Origin: Trichococcus palustris
GTDB lineage: Bacteria > Bacillota > Bacilli > Lactobacillales > Aerococcaceae
Direction of reading: 5' to 3'
DNA length: 64,000 nt
Assembly (NCBI RefSeq): GCF_900114465.1
Contig: NZ_FOTD01000011.1
Location: 1-64,000 of the forward strand
Position numbers and translations under genes: made by a program. The notes under the pieces are model-generated. The model made no database searches and was not told the origin of the DNA. It was given only the letters and a program-made list of their open reading frames with translations. Positions 62,190-64,000 of this stretch are shown piece after piece (the stretch's first letter is position 1; the number at the start of each line of letters is the position of its first letter).

Positions 62190-62400
62190 GTTAGCGACTC
62201 CGGAACTTTACGAAATATCCATAGAGGGCCGCCTCACCGGGGAAAGGCGAGGCAACCGCACCCGATTTCCCGATGGGGACTACCTCGACGGGAAATACTG
62301 AGACGATTGACGGCACTCTCCCGGCGAGAGACGGTTCGCCGAGAAACAGCGACCAGGACGCGCCCGAATTATCGGTGAGGGCCGTTTCGCCAGGAAATGA
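62190..62400. repeat. Palindromic repeat array D
   Basis: About four degenerate units: near 62221-62248 (GGGCCGCCTCACCGGGGAAA), 62261-62293 (TTCCCGATGGGGACTACCTC), 62316-62345 (TCCCGGCGAGAGACGGTTCG) and 62366-62396. It shares GAGGCAACCGCACCCGATTT (62249-62268) exactly with array C and the unit start CCCGAATTATCGGTGAGG with array A. It ends just before the promoter of the T-box leader. Confidence 0.7.
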
Positions 62401-62428
62401 AAGTATGTGTAAAAAATATACAAAATAA

Positions 62429-62457
62429 TTGACAAACGATCACAGTTTCTGTATATT
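62429..62457 (+). promoter_or_regulatory. Promoter of the T-box transcript
   Basis: TTGACA (62429-62434), a 17-base spacer and TATATT (62452-62457), close to consensus. Confidence 0.85.
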
Positions 62458-62463
62458 TGTTAA

Positions 62464-62717
62464 AAATATATGAAACTTTGATGAGATAAGTAGTTGAGAA
62501 AGAAACCACAGAGAGTCTGCGAACGGTGAGAGCAGATGTTTCGGCATTAGCGAAAATGGTCTTTGAGTTATCACGTGTGAGGGAAACTTAGCAGGTGACG
62601 GGTACGCCCGTTAGAGCGTGGAGGGATGATAGTCCCTTGCAGAGATAATCTTTTTGATTATGAATTAAGGTGGTAACGCGAGCATTCGCCCTTTCGATAG
62701 GGGGAGTGCTTTTTTTT
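62464..62717 (+). promoter_or_regulatory. T-box riboswitch, probably methionine-specific
   Basis: A tRNA-sensing leader. Stem I features are ACAGAGAG (from about 62507) and the GGTGAGAG segment (62525). The conserved TTTGAGT lies at 62562-62568, with the candidate specifier ATG at 62556-62558. The T-box core AAGGTGGTAACGCGAG stands at 62667-62682. The terminator AGCATTCGCCC with GGGGGAGTGCT and eight T ends at 62717. When uncharged tRNA binds, the antiterminator forms and the permease gene is read. The Met codon is inferred from its position and agrees with the mmuP-like gene behind it. Confidence 0.88.
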
Positions 62718-62749
62718 ATATATTTTAATACATTTTGGAGGGAAAAATT

Positions 62750-64000
62750 ATGGGACAATCTTTTGTTAGAGAAATGAGTTCGAAACATCTGGTTATGCTT
62801 TCATTGGGTGGGGTAATAGGAACCGGAATCTTTTTGAGTTCGGGGTATTTGATTCAAACGACGGGTTCGATCGGAACCATTATTGCGTATTTGATCGGGG
62901 CATTATTGGTGACGCTAGTCATGATGTGCTTGGGCGAATTGTCGGTCCATGAACCCAGCACAAGTTCGTTCCACAACTATGCTTCGAAATATATCCATCC
63001 CGGAGTCGGATTCGTGGTGGCTTGGCTATATTGGTTGACGTGGACAGTGTCATTGGGTTCACAATTTATCACCTTGGCGATTTTGTCGCAGCGCTGGTTC
63101 CCCGGTATTCCGACTTGGATCTGGTGCATCTTTTTCATAGGCATAATTTTATTATCAAACATTATAGATGTGCGTTGGTTTTCCGTAAGCGAATTTTGGA
63201 TGTCTTTGATCAAAGTGCTTGCACTGGCAATTTTCCTTATCCTGGGTCTGGGCGGCATTTTTGGATTTTTGCCGATCCAGGGAAGCGAAACGGCGCCGCT
63301 TTTTCATCATTTGACGGAAAATGGTTGGTTCCCGAAAGGAGCAGGCTCTGTTTTCTTGGCGATACTTTCAGCTAACTTCGCTTTTTCAGGTGCGGAACTG
63401 ATCGGCGTAGCCGCTGGCGAAACGGCGGATCCCAAGAAAAATATCCCTAAAGCGATCCTGCAGACAATCGTCATTTTGGTGGTCCTTTTCATCGGAACTA
63501 TTGTTGTGATTGGTGCGCTGCTTCCGGATGCTGCTGCGAATTTAGATGAAAGTCCGGTGACCTTCATTCTGAGCCAACTAGGGATTCCTTATGCCGCCGA
63601 TATCATGAATGTCGTGCTGATCACCGTGATCCTGTCCGGTGCGAACTCCGGTGTCTATGCCGCATCGAGAATGCTTTGGTCATTGGCCAATGCTGGGACG
63701 TTGCCGAAACGGTTCGCTAACTTATCAAAGCGCGGGTTGCCGATCTATGGGTTGCTCCTGACCATTCTGGGCGGACTCCTCTCCCTATTTTCCAGCATTT
63801 ATTCTGCAGACACCGTTTACCTTGCTCTCGTATCCATCTCGGCATTCGCGGTCGTGGCCGTTTGGTTGAGCATCGCTTGGGCACAACTGAATTTCCGGAA
63901 ACACTATCTGAAATCGGGGCATAAGCTGGCAGAACTGGATTACAAAACACCATTCTATCCAATCGTTCCGTGGCTCGTCATTATCCTTTGCTCCGTGTCG
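62750..64000 (+). CDS. mmuP: S-methylmethionine permease-like APC transporter (partial)
   Basis: The first 417 residues of a transporter that continues past the window end; no stop codon is reached. It belongs to the AAT branch of APC permeases: HLVMLSLGGVIGTGIFLSSG (helix 1), MMCLGELSVHEPSTSSFHNY, VAWLYWLTWTVSLGSQF and the helix 6 segment NFAFSGAELIGVAAGETADP. From memory these and the later GIPYAADIMNVV, AASRMLWSLANAGTLP and SAFAVVAVWLSI segments match E. coli MmuP closely along the whole length. MmuP imports S-methylmethionine, which MmuM turns into methionine; an mmuM gene is expected next. The Met-type T-box in front fits this. ATG behind TTGGAGGGA. Confidence 0.85.
   Translation, partial: MGQSFVREMSSKHLVMLSLGGVIGTGIFLSSGYLIQTTGSIGTIIAYLIGALLVTLVMMCLGELSVHEPSTSSFHNYASKYIHPGVGFVVAWLYWLTWTVSLGSQFITLAILSQRWFPGIPTWIWCIFFIGIILLSNIIDVRWFSVSEFWMSLIKVLALAIFLILGLGGIFGFLPIQGSETAPLFHHLTENGWFPKGAGSVFLAILSANFAFSGAELIGVAAGETADPKKNIPKAILQTIVILVVLFIGTIVVIGALLPDAAANLDESPVTFILSQLGIPYAADIMNVVLITVILSGANSGVYAASRMLWSLANAGTLPKRFANLSKRGLPIYGLLLTILGGLLSLFSSIYSADTVYLALVSISAFAVVAVWLSIAWAQLNFRKHYLKSGHKLAELDYKTPFYPIVPWLVIILCSVS

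Noticed and set aside
61930-62301. Open plus-strand frame running into array D
   Set aside because: No start signal, and its second half is translated repeat sequence; judged a chance frame.

Overview
The window reads as a chromosomal segment of a mid-GC, fermentative member of the Firmicutes, most likely Lactobacillales and plausibly Carnobacteriaceae (Trichococcus-like). The support is the gene repertoire and signals: a sufCDSUB operon, paired small cold-shock proteins, a T-box leader, strong AGGAGG ribosome binding sites, TTGACA/TATAAT-type promoters and many intrinsic terminators. Pyruvate:ferredoxin oxidoreductase and a SCIFF/SCIFF-maturase pair, more familiar from clostridia, point to an anaerobic lifestyle. 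No rRNA, tRNA or CRISPR array was seen.

Layout. 1-0.12 kb: right end of an IS200/IS605 element. 0.7-6.9 kb: phosphate transporter plus PhoU-like partner, a bactofilin-like membrane protein, a 418-aa protein with a proteasome-type N-terminus, and an APC permease. 7.2-11.3 kb: nifJ, followed by about 490 nt of highly structured, apparently non-coding RNA ending in a terminator. 11.4-16.6 kb: two cold-shock genes with near-identical leaders bracket maf and a four-gene S-adenosylmethionine operon (AmmeMemoRadiSam radical SAM enzyme, Memo/LigB-like protein, metK, isoprenylcysteine-type methyltransferase). 16.7-21.7 kb: Orn/Lys/Arg decarboxylase family protein, scfA/scfB, a lipoprotein and an aldo/keto reductase. 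22-24 kb: a complete IS605-type element (tnpA, tnpB, omega RNA region). 24.4-29.6 kb: branched-chain aminotransferase, BrkB, a RodA-spx-gcvH operon and a glutamine amidotransferase-like hydrolase. 29.8-35 kb: SUF iron-sulfur operon.

35.5-43.3 kb is a self-contained amino-acid module: ABC importer (two permeases, one binding protein, two ATPases), PLP aminotransferase, D-2-hydroxyacid dehydrogenase, MFS transporter and an Lrp-type regulator. An 11-nt motif is shared by the two promoter regions. I infer uptake, transamination, reduction to a 2-hydroxy acid, and export. 43.4-50.2 kb is visibly AT-rich and looks horizontally acquired: a large HD plus GHKL (Hsp90-like) ATPase protein, a decayed fic copy, a PD-(D/E)xK-like protein and an intact class III Fic protein. 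It is a candidate defence or conflict island. 50.3-55.4 kb: apbE, a LysR regulator, an FMN reductase and a three-domain flavin-dependent fumarate-reductase-like enzyme. 55.9-60.6 kb: a TetR-controlled oxidoreductase cluster (SDR, OYE, MDR) and a separate SDR behind a MerR-type promoter. 60.9-64 kb: a HAD phosphatase, then a methionine-type T-box controlling an S-methylmethionine permease (mmuP-like) that runs off the window.

Four intergenic places (35.1, 55.5, 60.6, 62.2 kb) carry the same family of short tandem, GC-rich, degenerate palindromic units. I do not recognise this family. The best leads for undescribed biology are the structured RNA after nifJ, the proteasome-like protein at 4.1 kb, the palindromic repeat arrays and the HD-GHKL/PD-(D/E)xK pair.
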